In this document: positions 8,453 to 16,833 of the stretch, piece after piece
Layout: the number at the start of each line of letters is the position of its first letter
Position numbering within the stretch: the first letter of the stretch is position 1
Notes under the pieces: model-generated
Seen by the model: the letters and a program-made list of their open reading frames with translations, nothing else
Told to the model about the DNA's origin: nothing
Database searches by the model: none
Assembly (NCBI GenBank): GCA_040510375.1
Contig: JBEVJC010000019.1
Span: 84,963-148,962, forward strand
Direction of reading: 5' to 3'
Length of the DNA: 64,000 nt
Origin: JBEVJC01 sp040510375
GTDB lineage: Bacteria; Bacteroidota; Bacteroidia; Chitinophagales; Chitinophagaceae
Position numbers and translations under genes: made by a program

Positions 8453-10474
8453 TTAGAAACGATAAACAATATTTGAGTAATAATTCCTGCCTGGTTCAAC
8501 GTAACCCTCCACCAATGCATAATTCCGGTCAAAGATGTTATTAACTCCAACTTCAACTGAAAAATACCGCCATAAATGAACGGTCGCGCTGGAATTCAGC
8601 AAAGTGAACGAGGTGGCGGTTGTCCCATAAGAGGTGCTGTACCGGGTTGAATTATATTCTGTATTTGCCTGAATAAATAACCTGCTATTGTACTGATACT
8701 GCAGGAATCCAAAGATTTTATGCTCCGGTACATCGATAAAATGCAATGAGGGATTGCTGAGGTTATTGCGTTTGATATACGTATAATTAACACCGGCTTT
8801 CAGGAATGGAAGTATTGGATAGTCAACACTGGCTTCACCACCAATATGCTCTGCCTTACCTGTATTCTGCAACTGGCTTTGCCAAACATTCCTGACGGAA
8901 TCAAATTTCACATTGCTCACGGAAAAAATGGTGTTACTGATCCTGCTGTAAAACAAAGCTGCCTGAACCAGGAGGTTTCCGGTGAAATTGCCTCTGTATG
9001 CAAATTCATAGTTCACTGCGCTTTCCGGTTTTAGCGCGGTATTGGGTATAGCGGTACCTAAACGATAGGAGTAACGATCTTTCGTGGTGGGAAATCTCGT
9101 TTTGCGTGCCACGGAAATATTGATGGAATGAAGACCACCCAGGATGTATTGCAAACCTCCCTGTACGTTAAATGCGTCATTGGTATTTCGTGGAAAATCT
9201 GCAATTACCCGTGTTGAACTATTATAATCCTGGGCCCTGGTACTATGCCGGTTGTTGTAACTGAAGCCGGTCAGTAAAAGTAAGTCCGATGTAATCTTTA
9301 ATTCATTTTCAAAACCGGCAGTGATAGTCCGGTCGCCAAACTGGCGCTCAGGTTCACCTTCATTGAATTCTTTATGAATATCCTGCTTAAATTGTGCAGT
9401 GAAACGTATAAAATCCCTGTTTTTCAAAACGGGTACACCGTATTCCACAATGCCGCCGAAGGTATAATCGTTGTAGTGACTCCTGAAAGCATACGGGCGG
9501 GATATTAATGTGTAGGAAGCGTCATCATAGGAGTTTAATAAGTTTGTGAATCTGTCGTAATAAAATCTCGTTTTGATATATTGAAAACTATCAATTGCCG
9601 TATTGCTGATAAAGTACAGGCTTTGTTTGTTCCATTTTGGCCATTGCCAGAAGCGTGGGTTTCTTAATTGACTGTTCAGGCTGTCTGAACCCGCATAGGG
9701 CGGTGTACCTTTTTCACCATGCTGGTATAAATAGCTGACTGCGTATTCAGAACGGTCGCCGGGAGTATATCCTACCTTGACATTAAATTTTTCATCCCTG
9801 TTATAGGAGTTATTTCTCCAGCCACCTTCTTCAGTACGTTTGATACTGAACTTACGGGATAGAGGCGTTGAATCGCGGTCGAGTCGGGAAACTCCGGCCT
9901 GGAAATACCACTTACCCAGGTTACTCCCGACGTTTATGTTTGTGCGGTATCCGCCGGAAAGCCATCCGGACGCGCCATTCAGCTCAAAACGTTTTGCAGG
10001 TTTCCGGGTGATCAGGTTAATGGCTCCTCCCAATGCATTTGGCCCATATAACACCGATGTATAACCTTTCGACACATTGATTTCGGAAATATCAAAAGTT
10101 GTGAATCGCGCAAGATCCACATATCCATCATATGGTATATAAACGGGAATACCATCTATCAGAAGTGGTACCTGTCGAAGATCAAATCCGCGCAGGTAGA
10201 TCATCGCCTCGTTACGGGGACCTACCGCCGATAATGTTATGCCCGGTAGCATATTTAATGCCCTGGCAACATCTGTTTTACCAAATTGCTGGATTCTCCC
10301 TGCGCTGATAGTTGTCGACGAAGGTTTGTTTGCCGCGGAAGTAACTATCACCTCACCTAAAGTAAATATTCCGGATGGAGTAGTATCTCCTGGGTTCAGG
10401 GATAAATAGTCCCGGTTCTGACCCATAACCAGTAAAGATGAAAAACCACAAAGGAGAAGTAGTAGCGATTTCAT
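8453..10474 (-). CDS. TonB-dependent outer-membrane receptor
   Basis: The 673-residue protein has a signal peptide (ends at LLVMGQ), a plug domain and a C-terminal beta-barrel ending in an aromatic residue (NIVYRF). Plug motifs are LNMLPGITL, MIYLRGFDLRQVPLLIDG and SVLYGPNALGGAINLIT. There is no carboxypeptidase-like N-terminal domain, so it resembles siderophore or metal-chelate receptors more than SusC. It sits 82 bases downstream of the ModE-like regulator and is followed by the peroxidase and molybdopterin-fold genes. From that context I infer uptake of molybdate, tungstate or a metal chelate. Confidence 0.9.
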   Translation of the reverse strand: MKSLLLLLCGFSSLLVMGQNRDYLSLNPGDTTPSGIFTLGEVIVTSAANKPSSTTISAGRIQQFGKTDVARALNMLPGITLSAVGPRNEAMIYLRGFDLRQVPLLIDGIPVYIPYDGYVDLARFTTFDISEINVSKGYTSVLYGPNALGGAINLITRKPAKRFELNGASGWLSGGYRTNINVGSNLGKWYFQAGVSRLDRDSTPLSRKFSIKRTEEGGWRNNSYNRDEKFNVKVGYTPGDRSEYAVSYLYQHGEKGTPPYAGSDSLNSQLRNPRFWQWPKWNKQSLYFISNTAIDSFQYIKTRFYYDRFTNLLNSYDDASYTLISRPYAFRSHYNDYTFGGIVEYGVPVLKNRDFIRFTAQFKQDIHKEFNEGEPERQFGDRTITAGFENELKITSDLLLLTGFSYNNRHSTRAQDYNSSTRVIADFPRNTNDAFNVQGGLQYILGGLHSINISVARKTRFPTTKDRYSYRLGTAIPNTALKPESAVNYEFAYRGNFTGNLLVQAALFYSRISNTIFSVSNVKFDSVRNVWQSQLQNTGKAEHIGGEASVDYPILPFLKAGVNYTYIKRNNLSNPSLHFIDVPEHKIFGFLQYQYNSRLFIQANTEYNSTRYSTSYGTTATSFTLLNSSATVHLWRYFSVEVGVNNIFDRNYALVEGYVEPGRNYYSNIVYRF

Positions 10475-10556
10475 AGACAGTTATTTTCTGGTCGTTATAT
10501 CCATGAAGATATAACGGTGTTCCGGAAAAAATCCTGTCTGTTTCGGACTTTCTTTT

Positions 10557-10925
10557 TTATGATTTGTTGATTTTTTCAGTTTCTTTTTCAAGAAACCGGA
10601 GGAACCGGTCACGTAAGTCCTTATGGTAGGCCATCAGTGCTTTCGCTTCGTCTGAAATGGTGGAACCCCCACCCTTCTCCCCGCCCGCAGATGTAACAAC
10701 AAGAGGTTTGATTGCCTGTTCATTTATGCGGTTCACCATTTCCCAGGCCTTCTTGTACGACATGCCCATTGCTTTGGCCGCCTGGTTGATAGACCCTGTT
10801 TGTTCGATCAGCTGCAGGAGCTCAACCGGACCGGGACCAAAAAACCGCGCGTTCCCGGTTTCAATCCACAAAGTACCCATTACGGTATATTTACCGTTGA
10901 CAAAATTCTTTAAATATTTACTCAT
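10557..10925 (-). CDS. ModE-type winged-helix regulator (N-terminal domain only)
   Basis: The 122-residue protein corresponds to the DNA-binding domain of ModE: FFGPGPVELLQLIEQTGSIN, AAKAMGMSYKKAWEMVNRIN, and the wing GGEKGGGSTISDEAKALM. The molybdate-binding TOBE/Mop domains of E. coli ModE (about 260 residues) are absent, as in many ModE-like regulators of other phyla. It precedes the TonB receptor in the same direction, so it probably regulates the receptor/peroxidase/molybdopterin-fold operon. How a ligand would be sensed without TOBE domains is not clear. Confidence 0.85.
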   Translation of the reverse strand: MSKYLKNFVNGKYTVMGTLWIETGNARFFGPGPVELLQLIEQTGSINQAAKAMGMSYKKAWEMVNRINEQAIKPLVVTSAGGEKGGGSTISDEAKALMAYHKDLRDRFLRFLEKETEKINKS

Positions 10926-10960
10926 AGCCCCGGTTTTCCAGATAAAAGTACAGATTTGAT

Positions 10961-11218
10961 CTATCGGGTGTATGGCACATTAAACGCACCGCTGATTTCC
11001 TTTCCGGAACCATCGGTATAGGAAAGACGAACTTCACCCTTGAAATACCCTTTTACAATATTATCGTGGATCTCGGTGATTGTTGCTGTTTTGGCCCAAC
11101 CAACCTCACAGAATGTCGCATCCGCCCCTTCCATCCCATAAATTGATACATGATATTTGTACGGGATTATTGTTTTACTTCCGGAAAGCTGTTGCGGCAA
11201 CTCCCCTGTCAACTTCAT
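10961..11218 (-). CDS. Conserved hypothetical small protein
   Basis: An 85-residue, beta-rich protein with no signal peptide and no recognised domain (YKYHVSIYGMEGADA, then KGYFKGEVRLSYTDGSGK, ending GAFNVPYTR). The codon before the ATG is a stop, so it cannot be extended in frame. The C-terminal pattern resembles the ends of small Bacteroidota lipoproteins, so it could be the 3' remnant of one. It lies 35 bases upstream of the ModE-like gene on the same strand and may lead that operon. It is divergent from the reductase at 11234, with only 15 bases between starts. Confidence 0.55.
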   Translation of the reverse strand: MKLTGELPQQLSGSKTIIPYKYHVSIYGMEGADATFCEVGWAKTATITEIHDNIVKGYFKGEVRLSYTDGSGKEISGAFNVPYTR

Positions 11219-11233
11219 TTAAAAATAGAACCG

Positions 11234-11800
11234 ATGCGAAAACTCATTTATGCTATCAACCTTACTCTTGACGGATGCTGCGATCATACTAAAGGGATTG
11301 CTGATGCTGAGATCCATGACTTTTATACCAAACTCTTGCTGGCCAGTGACACATTTGTTTACGGCCGGAAAACGTACGGGTTAATGGTGCCGTACTGGCC
11401 GGAGATCGCCCGGAATCCAGGTGGAGATGTTTCAGATAATGAATTTGCAAATGCGTTTGTGGGTATCCGCGACATTGTAGTGTTTTCGAGGAGTCTGCAG
11501 AGTGGTGGAGATGAGAAGACCAGGTTTGTGACGGGGGATTCACCCGAACGTTTGCGCGAAGAAATTCTCTCAATAAAAAACATGGAAGGGAAACCGATCC
11601 TGACCGGGGGTGTAGACCTGCCGGGCCAGCTGATTGCATTGGACCTGATAGATGAATATATTTTTTTAATCCAGCCGCTGCTGGTGGGGGAAGGTCGACG
11701 ATTGCCCACAAGTGTTCCGGAACCCCGGAAGCTGGAATTATTGGAGGTAACGAAGTTTGACAACGGCGGGGTGGCGATGCGGTATGGGACGATGAGATGA
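11234..11800 (+). CDS. Dihydrofolate reductase family (RibD C-terminal-like) protein
   Basis: The start is set at ATG 11234, giving MRKLIYAINLTLDG at the N-terminus as in the family. The frame is open upstream to 11150, but that part overlaps the divergent small gene and is not DHFR-like. The 188-residue protein has FVYGRKTYGLM, DIVVFSRSL, KPILTGGVDLPGQLIALDLIDEY and QPLLVGEGRRL, matching the RibD_C/YyaP group. These bind NADPH, but most have no proven substrate and are not the folate enzyme itself. It is a single gene with no clear operon partner. Confidence 0.88.
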   Translation: MRKLIYAINLTLDGCCDHTKGIADAEIHDFYTKLLLASDTFVYGRKTYGLMVPYWPEIARNPGGDVSDNEFANAFVGIRDIVVFSRSLQSGGDEKTRFVTGDSPERLREEILSIKNMEGKPILTGGVDLPGQLIALDLIDEYIFLIQPLLVGEGRRLPTSVPEPRKLELLEVTKFDNGGVAMRYGTMR

Positions 11801-11936
11801 AATTACAGTAAGCGGTTTGTCAGATGCACTGATGCTGCTCAATTTGCTGGCTGCGGTCAATGAAAAAAACGATTAAACTCGTAGCTTAGTCACCGGCCAG
11901 AAGCACTACCCGGACCCGGATTACAAAATAACAACA

Positions 11937-12626
11937 ATGCCAATCAGTCCAACACCCAGGTCTCTCCTGTTTATTATACCCCTCATGACATTTTCATGTA
12001 TCATTTCCTACGGGCAGGAAATCAGATTTCAGGGACACAGTCTGGAAGCGGTCAGCGTGTCTGTCACCAAAGAGACCATTATGGGAAAAGAATCACTTAG
12101 AGTAATAAAGGATACGTCAATCCAGGCAGTCGACGAGCCCACGTTTGCAAGATTGACCGGTATAAATTTCCATAATGGTGTAATTGAAGTAAAAGTGTTG
12201 AGCAAACTGCTTGCAAACGCCCCCGCTTATGCGAGGGCTTTTATCGGCGTAGCATTTCGAATTGATGACCAGAATAAAAAGTATGAAAGTATCTACATCC
12301 GACCATTAAATGCCCGGGTCGACGACCAGGTTCGCCGGAATCATTCAATCCAGTATTACTCGTATCCGGATCACAAATTTGACCGCCTCAGGAGGGAGTC
12401 GCCTGAAAAATATGAATCCTATGCAGACATGGAAATGAATAAATGGATTACGCTCCGGATAGAAGTAAAAGACGCAGGGGCAATGCTTTTCATAGGTAAT
12501 AATGTCCAACCCAGCCTTGTAGTAACTGATCTGAAGATGGGAAATTCCGCATCCGGATCGATCGGATTGTGGGTTGATGTAGGAACAGAAGGATATTTTA
12601 CTGATCTCCAGATTAAAAAATACTGA
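11937..12626 (+). CDS. Exported LamG/DUF1080-like concanavalin-fold protein
   Basis: A 229-residue protein with a signal peptide (ends near IISYGQ). The body has the jelly-roll features of DUF1080/3-keto-disaccharide-hydrolase-like and laminin-G-like proteins: FHNGVIEVKV, FIGVAFRIDD, YESIYIRPLNA, WITLRIEVKDAGAMLFI and SGSIGLWVDVGTEGYFTDLQI. Such domains bind or cleave carbohydrate. There is no attached catalytic module, so a binding role is equally possible. It ends 25 bases from the convergent dehydrogenase pseudogene. Confidence 0.72.
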   Translation: MPISPTPRSLLFIIPLMTFSCIISYGQEIRFQGHSLEAVSVSVTKETIMGKESLRVIKDTSIQAVDEPTFARLTGINFHNGVIEVKVLSKLLANAPAYARAFIGVAFRIDDQNKKYESIYIRPLNARVDDQVRRNHSIQYYSYPDHKFDRLRRESPEKYESYADMEMNKWITLRIEVKDAGAMLFIGNNVQPSLVVTDLKMGNSASGSIGLWVDVGTEGYFTDLQIKKY

Positions 12627-12650
12627 TCTTAACATCAGAAATCCGCTGTA

Positions 12651-13414
12651 TCAGAATCCGGTTGAAGAGTTCCCAACATTGACCACTACATTCCCGACCT
12701 TCTGCCCTGTGCCGGTATAGGTAAATGCATCAGCTATATTTTCGATTGCATAACTCCGGTCAATAACGGCTTTGAATTTTTGTTGACTGATCAGCTCCGT
12801 GATAAAGGTCAGTCCTCCTTTAATATCCTTCGGTACAAGAAAGAGCACGCGCTTTCCTCCCGTGATCCGTGTAAGTAAGGACCAGATAATAGCTGCAGTT
12901 GGGAGGAACCGATAGCACCTGTCGCACCATAGACCATTGCAGTTTGTCCCGTTTTAAACTGAAGTTGGAGAAGGCTTGCTGCAGCGTAATAGGCGCCTTC
13001 GATACATGCCGCGGCTTGATCATAGGGCAGACTGCCAGGTATCAGGACGATACCGCCGTCTTCCGGAAACACAAGATATTCCGCGAGCGACCCAACACCA
13101 AACACGCCGCCAAACCCCATCACACGTTCACCCTTCCTGAACTTAGTCACTTTGCTACCGGTAGCCACAATTTCGCCCGCAAAGTCAGAACCGATGAATG
13201 ATGTTTTGGGTTTGAACAACCCGGTGAACAGGCGCATATAAAAAGGCTTGCCGGTTAATACATGATAATCCGTCCGGTTGGCGGTGCAGGTATGTACCCG
13301 GATCAGGAGATCATTTTCACCTGGAACAGGCTGCGGGATTTCGCTGATGGATAACCCGGAAGGTGAACAATAACGGGAACGAAGCACTGCTCTCATAAAA
13401 TGAATGTAGTACAA
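12651..13414 (-). pseudogene. Zinc-free MDR alcohol dehydrogenase/quinone-reductase pseudogene with out-of-frame deletion
   Basis: The 5' part (to about 12890) encodes an MDR N-terminus (VHTCTANRTDYHVLTGKPF, GSDFAGEIVATGSKV) up to the cofactor motif VYGATGAIGSS. The frame then runs into an unrelated tail ending at 12809. The family's C-terminal part resumes in another frame: SLLTRITGGKRVLFLVPKD at about 12875-12820, then KGGLTFITELI and GQKVGNVVV, ending at 12651. By comparison with the intact paralogue at 25847-26797, roughly 85-90 codons of the Rossmann domain are missing at the junction near 12885. The gene is therefore dead by an internal deletion that also shifts the frame. Confidence 0.85.
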
Positions 13415-13471
13415 TAAATAATTAACAACATTAAATTTATCCCGTAAGGAGATTTTGCTGAAACAACTTCT

Positions 13472-14635
13472 TTATTCAATCAACGATGTGGTTTTTTTTA
13501 TGCGCCGGATTGCATTAAACAATGTGTCAAGATCGCCCTGGTTGTTGAAAGCATTGATAGAATACCGCAGGTACACTTTATCATCCTGGCGCATTACCGG
13601 TATCTGGATTTTGTAATCATCATACAGGTGTAACTTCAGTTTCTCCGGTTCCCTGGTTTTTATTTCCGCGCTGCATAGTTGAAGCATGAATGCATCTGTT
13701 ACAGGAGATAACGGAACTGTATCAAGAATGTCACAATAAGCTTTCGCATTTGCGTGCACCAGTTCCCTGCAATTGGCTGCCACCTGGCTCCAGTCATGCA
13801 CTTTCATAAATTCCAGTGCAGCCGGTATAGTCAGGAATGAGGTATAGTCACGGGTACCATTGGTCTGATGGTAATCGAGAAATTGCGAGTTCGATGGAAA
13901 CAGGGATTTATATCCCCAGCTGATGATCAACGGATCAATGGCTGACTGATACTCTTTCTTTACATATAAAAATGCGCTTCCTTTCGGAGTCATCATCCAT
14001 TTGTGACAGGCACCAGTATAATAATCAAACGGTGCATTGTTTAAATCCAATGGTATTTGTCCGGGTGCATGCGCACCATCAACAAATGTCCGCAATCCTT
14101 TTTCCCGGGCAACTGCACAGATCTCCTCAACTGGTAACCGGAGACCGGTAGTGCTGGTTATATGGCTGATGAATACCATTTTGGTCTTTGGGGTTAACCC
14201 TTTAAAAAACTCCGCTACTATTTCTTCTTTTGACGTCACAGGCAGGGAGATATGCTGCCGTCTGTACGTGGCGCCAGCCTTTTCGCAGTAGTATTCCCAT
14301 GTTTTATCGCATGCGCCATATTCAATATCGGTAGCCAATATCTCATCCCCTGGCTGGAGTTTAAAACTTTTCGTAATAGCATTTACTGCATAGGATGGGT
14401 TGGTTACGTAAACCAGGTTATCCGGATCGCAATTGATATAACCTGCCAATGCCTCGCGGGCGATGGTGAGATACTTTAGTCCATCTGAAACAATAAATTG
14501 AACAGGATCCTGCTCCATCTCCAACTGGAATTTCTGCCAGGTTTCAAATACAGGTCGGGTGCAGGCGCCAAACGATCCAAAATTCAGAAAAGTGATATCG
14601 TCTTTAATAAGGAAAAACTGCTTCAGGTTTTGCAT
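13472..14635 (-). CDS. PLP-dependent aminotransferase class V (isopenicillin-N epimerase-like)
   Basis: The start is taken at ATG 14633-14635 (MQNLKQFFLIKDDITFLNFG), the usual beginning of this family. Eleven further codons are open upstream. The 387-residue protein has TFVDGAHAPGQIPLDL with the PLP-binding aspartate, and the Schiff-base lysine in GACHKWMMTPKGSAF. NFGSFGACTRPV at the N-terminus and YLRYSINAFNNQGDLDTL at the C-terminus match epimerase/cysteine-desulfurase-like members. The probable reaction is on an amino acid or peptide side chain, but the substrate is unknown. The gene stands alone between the MDR pseudogene and the decayed toxin-antitoxin locus. Confidence 0.87.
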   Translation of the reverse strand: MQNLKQFFLIKDDITFLNFGSFGACTRPVFETWQKFQLEMEQDPVQFIVSDGLKYLTIAREALAGYINCDPDNLVYVTNPSYAVNAITKSFKLQPGDEILATDIEYGACDKTWEYYCEKAGATYRRQHISLPVTSKEEIVAEFFKGLTPKTKMVFISHITSTTGLRLPVEEICAVAREKGLRTFVDGAHAPGQIPLDLNNAPFDYYTGACHKWMMTPKGSAFLYVKKEYQSAIDPLIISWGYKSLFPSNSQFLDYHQTNGTRDYTSFLTIPAALEFMKVHDWSQVAANCRELVHANAKAYCDILDTVPLSPVTDAFMLQLCSAEIKTREPEKLKLHLYDDYKIQIPVMRQDDKVYLRYSINAFNNQGDLDTLFNAIRRIKKTTSLIE

Positions 14636-14766
14636 ATTTAAATATAGAATAATCTTGATCGCGAACACAGGGGACTGAATAATTTCCTGGATTTTCAGAG
14701 TCAGATGAGACTAAGTGATAGCTGTCTAGCTGAATATTTCATTCTTTTTTCAACCATTCCACAAAA

Positions 14767-15022
14767 TCAAGTTTGATTAAAGGCCAGTGTGTCATTACCG
14801 GTACAATAAGGATAATTTTGTTGGAAAAAATCTCCTATCGCTTTAAAATCAATGGAACCGTAGTCTGCATTGGTGAAAAAATCAATATCAACCGATTCGC
14901 GGTGCCCCAGTTGAAGACTTAATGAAGTACCGCCAACCAGTCGGAAAGGTTGAAAGACAGGAGAATTCATTGTCTTTATTAAAAACCTTCCGTAATAATG
15001 GCGTAACTGTATTCCAATGCAT
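14767..15022 (-). pseudogene. AbiEii-type nucleotidyltransferase toxin, frameshifted and truncated
   Basis: The reading frame begins at ATG 15020-15022, three bases after the antitoxin stop, as MHWNTVTPLLRKVFNKDNE. It must shift frame near 14970 to continue as FQPFRLVGGTSLSLQLGHR and ESVDIDFFTNADYG, the nucleotidyltransferase core (GGT and DxD motifs) of AbiEii toxins. It then meets a stop at 14767. About 80 residues remain of an expected 200 or more. Another frame just downstream has toxin-like residues (KLDFVEWLKK), suggesting a further lesion. The toxin is therefore inactive. Confidence 0.78.
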
Positions 15023-15025
15023 ACC

Positions 15026-15481
15026 TCAACTTTTTCCTGTAACGCTTTTTATCTTATCCCCGCCGTAATACCTTGTGATTTCCTTCTTTTCACGTGCATT
15101 TCCCCGCTCAAAGACACGTCTGATTACCGCCCTGTATTGCCGGCTCCAGTCTATTTTGTTCATATCCGTATCCCAGAAAAGAATGGATCTTATTTTATTC
15201 AGATCAGGCTTATTAGTATTTTGTCTTTGCTTAACCCGTTCAATATCATAGAAAACCTGAAGAATCATTAATGTACCCTCTTCCAACCCCAGCGCTTTCT
15301 CCAGTTTTATAGCTAGCGCAGTATTCATATCTCTTTTCCCTTTCGTGATTGATGTCAGGGTTTGTGGGTACTCACTAACCGCCAACGCCAGTTGCCCTTT
15401 TTTCAAATGCTGCTCCTGTATTTTCCGCTCCAGGTAGATACCTGGATGGATTCCCTTAATGATATCAATGTCGCCATTCAT
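15026..15481 (-). CDS. HigA-like HTH antitoxin with C-terminal DUF6922-like domain
   Basis: The 151-residue protein has an XRE-type helix-turn-helix at about residues 10-70 (IHPGIYLERKIQEQHLKKGQ, then TLTSITKGKRDMNTALAIKL, ALGLEEGT). The C-terminal domain is at about 95-145 (ILFWDTDMNKIDWSRQYRAV, RRVFERGNAREKKEI, YYGGDKI). That C-terminal domain is typical of antitoxin partners of AbiEii nucleotidyltransferases in Bacteroidota. The toxin gene starts three bases after its stop but is broken. The frame is intact and a perfect palindrome lies just upstream, so it may persist as an orphan autoregulator or as protection against incoming toxins. Confidence 0.82.
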   Translation of the reverse strand: MNGDIDIIKGIHPGIYLERKIQEQHLKKGQLALAVSEYPQTLTSITKGKRDMNTALAIKLEKALGLEEGTLMILQVFYDIERVKQRQNTNKPDLNKIRSILFWDTDMNKIDWSRQYRAVIRRVFERGNAREKKEITRYYGGDKIKSVTGKS

Positions 15482-15485
15482 ATCA

Positions 15486-15508
15486 CAAAAGTAAACAGAA
15501 TTGTTTAC
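15486..15508 (-). promoter_or_regulatory. Antitoxin operator palindrome overlapping a -7 box
   Basis: GTAAACA-4 nt-TGTTTAC (15491-15508) is a perfect 7+7 inverted repeat whose edge is 9 bases from the antitoxin ATG. On the minus strand, TACTTTTG (15493-15486) matches TAnnTTTG and overlaps one arm of the palindrome. This is the arrangement expected for repression by the HTH antitoxin. Transcription would begin almost at the start codon, giving a very short or leaderless mRNA. Confidence 0.5.
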
Positions 15509-15547
15509 ACAAAGAAACTAAAAAAACGCCTACCACTATCCCTCTTA

Positions 15548-16615
15548 TCACGGTATAATCCGCTCAGTGCGTAGTTGCTGGAATAAACGTATAAAAGAGT
15601 CTTTAGTACTTCTGTATTCGAGAAAACCCAGTTTCCTGCTTTTAGACATGTCTGTCATTATTTCAATCGGTCTTCCGAGATCCAGGTCAGTATGCCAGGC
15701 AGAGGTTAATTGACCAAGTGTATGTTTTTTCAGATGGTATTTCGCAACTATTTCATTCCATAAATCTGCGCGGTCATCCAAATGAGATGCCAGCGGACGA
15801 ATGGTTCCATCATACCCAACCGGTTTAATATCGAACCAGGCGGCGATTTCTTTCCAAAGCCATTTCCATCGGAAAACATCCCCATTCACAATATTGAATG
15901 CTTCATTGTGCGCCCGGGGAGTGATGGCTGCCCAGATCAGCTGGTCAGCAAGAATTTCCGCATCGGTTACATCTGATAATCCTTCCCATTGTGCCTGGGA
16001 GCCTGGCCAGGCAAAAGGGAAACCGTATTCTTTGCACAGGCTTCCATATACCGCCAGGGTGGTGCCAAGGTTCATCGCATTACCCACGGTCTTTCCAATG
16101 ATGGTATGAGGCCGGTGGATACTCCAGGTAAACCCATCCCTTGCAGCAGCTGCATACACTTCATCTTCCTGGGCATAATAAAAATTTTCCAATTCAAGGC
16201 GGGGGTGTTCTTCGCGAACGGGAGTTTCCGGATTGGTTCCGTCTTTTGCATACGCATCAAACGGTCCGAGATAATGTTTCAGTCCGGTAACGAGAGCTAC
16301 ATGTTGTACCGATTTTCCGGGCGACAAGGCATTGAGAAGGTTTCTGACCATTGCGCCATTGACACGGATATTTTCCGCTTCCGTGTTATTGCGCATCCAG
16401 GTTGTTATAAAAACATGGGTTGGACGGATTTTCTCCAATACCGATTTAAGCTGGTCTGCCTGCAGCAGGTCTCCGGTTATATGTTTTAATCCGGGTATCC
16501 CGTTATTATTATGTCGGGACAAACCGTAACTGGTCCATCCTTTTTCTAAAAGCCTTGTTGCAAGATTGCTTCCCGCTATCCCTGTACTTCCCACTACCAG
16601 CGCAATATTTTCCAT
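15548..16615 (-). CDS. PRISE-type atypical SDR (progesterone 5-beta-reductase/iridoid-synthase-like)
   Basis: The 355-residue protein begins MENIALVVGSTGIAGSNL, the GxxGxxG motif of atypical SDRs. It continues with LVTGLKHYLGPFDAY, ENFYYAQEDEVY, WSIHRPHTIIG and AFNIVNGDVFRWKWLW. These segments are those of the PRISE group, which reduces enone double bonds with NADPH. The tyrosine of the family's catalytic site is provided by the NFYYAQED segment. Length agrees with the family. It is transcribed towards the antitoxin, with 66 bases between them. The substrate in bacteria is unknown. Confidence 0.85.
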   Translation of the reverse strand: MENIALVVGSTGIAGSNLATRLLEKGWTSYGLSRHNNNGIPGLKHITGDLLQADQLKSVLEKIRPTHVFITTWMRNNTEAENIRVNGAMVRNLLNALSPGKSVQHVALVTGLKHYLGPFDAYAKDGTNPETPVREEHPRLELENFYYAQEDEVYAAAARDGFTWSIHRPHTIIGKTVGNAMNLGTTLAVYGSLCKEYGFPFAWPGSQAQWEGLSDVTDAEILADQLIWAAITPRAHNEAFNIVNGDVFRWKWLWKEIAAWFDIKPVGYDGTIRPLASHLDDRADLWNEIVAKYHLKKHTLGQLTSAWHTDLDLGRPIEIMTDMSKSRKLGFLEYRSTKDSFIRLFQQLRTERIIP

Positions 16616-16833
16616 GTGTTGTCATTAAACAACAAAATTACCGATTAGGGTGCATTTGCTGGTCATCAGTCCGGGGCGAAGAACCATACTATTTACCACC
16701 CGGAAAATGATTGGATCTTTAATTCCGGACTTGATATTACCTTTAGGTAAGTTTTTTTAGGCTTGTTGATCTCCCATCGTACCCTGATATCCTTAGACCT
16801 GAATGTAATCTTTGCAACTAAATACCTGACTCT

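Noticed and set aside
9840..10064. Plus-strand frames within the TonB receptor genes
   Set aside because: They are antisense shadows of strongly supported receptor reading frames.
11150..11233. N-terminal extension of the DHFR-family protein
   Set aside because: The extension overlaps the divergent gene and has no homology-like pattern; the family starts at MRKLIYAI.
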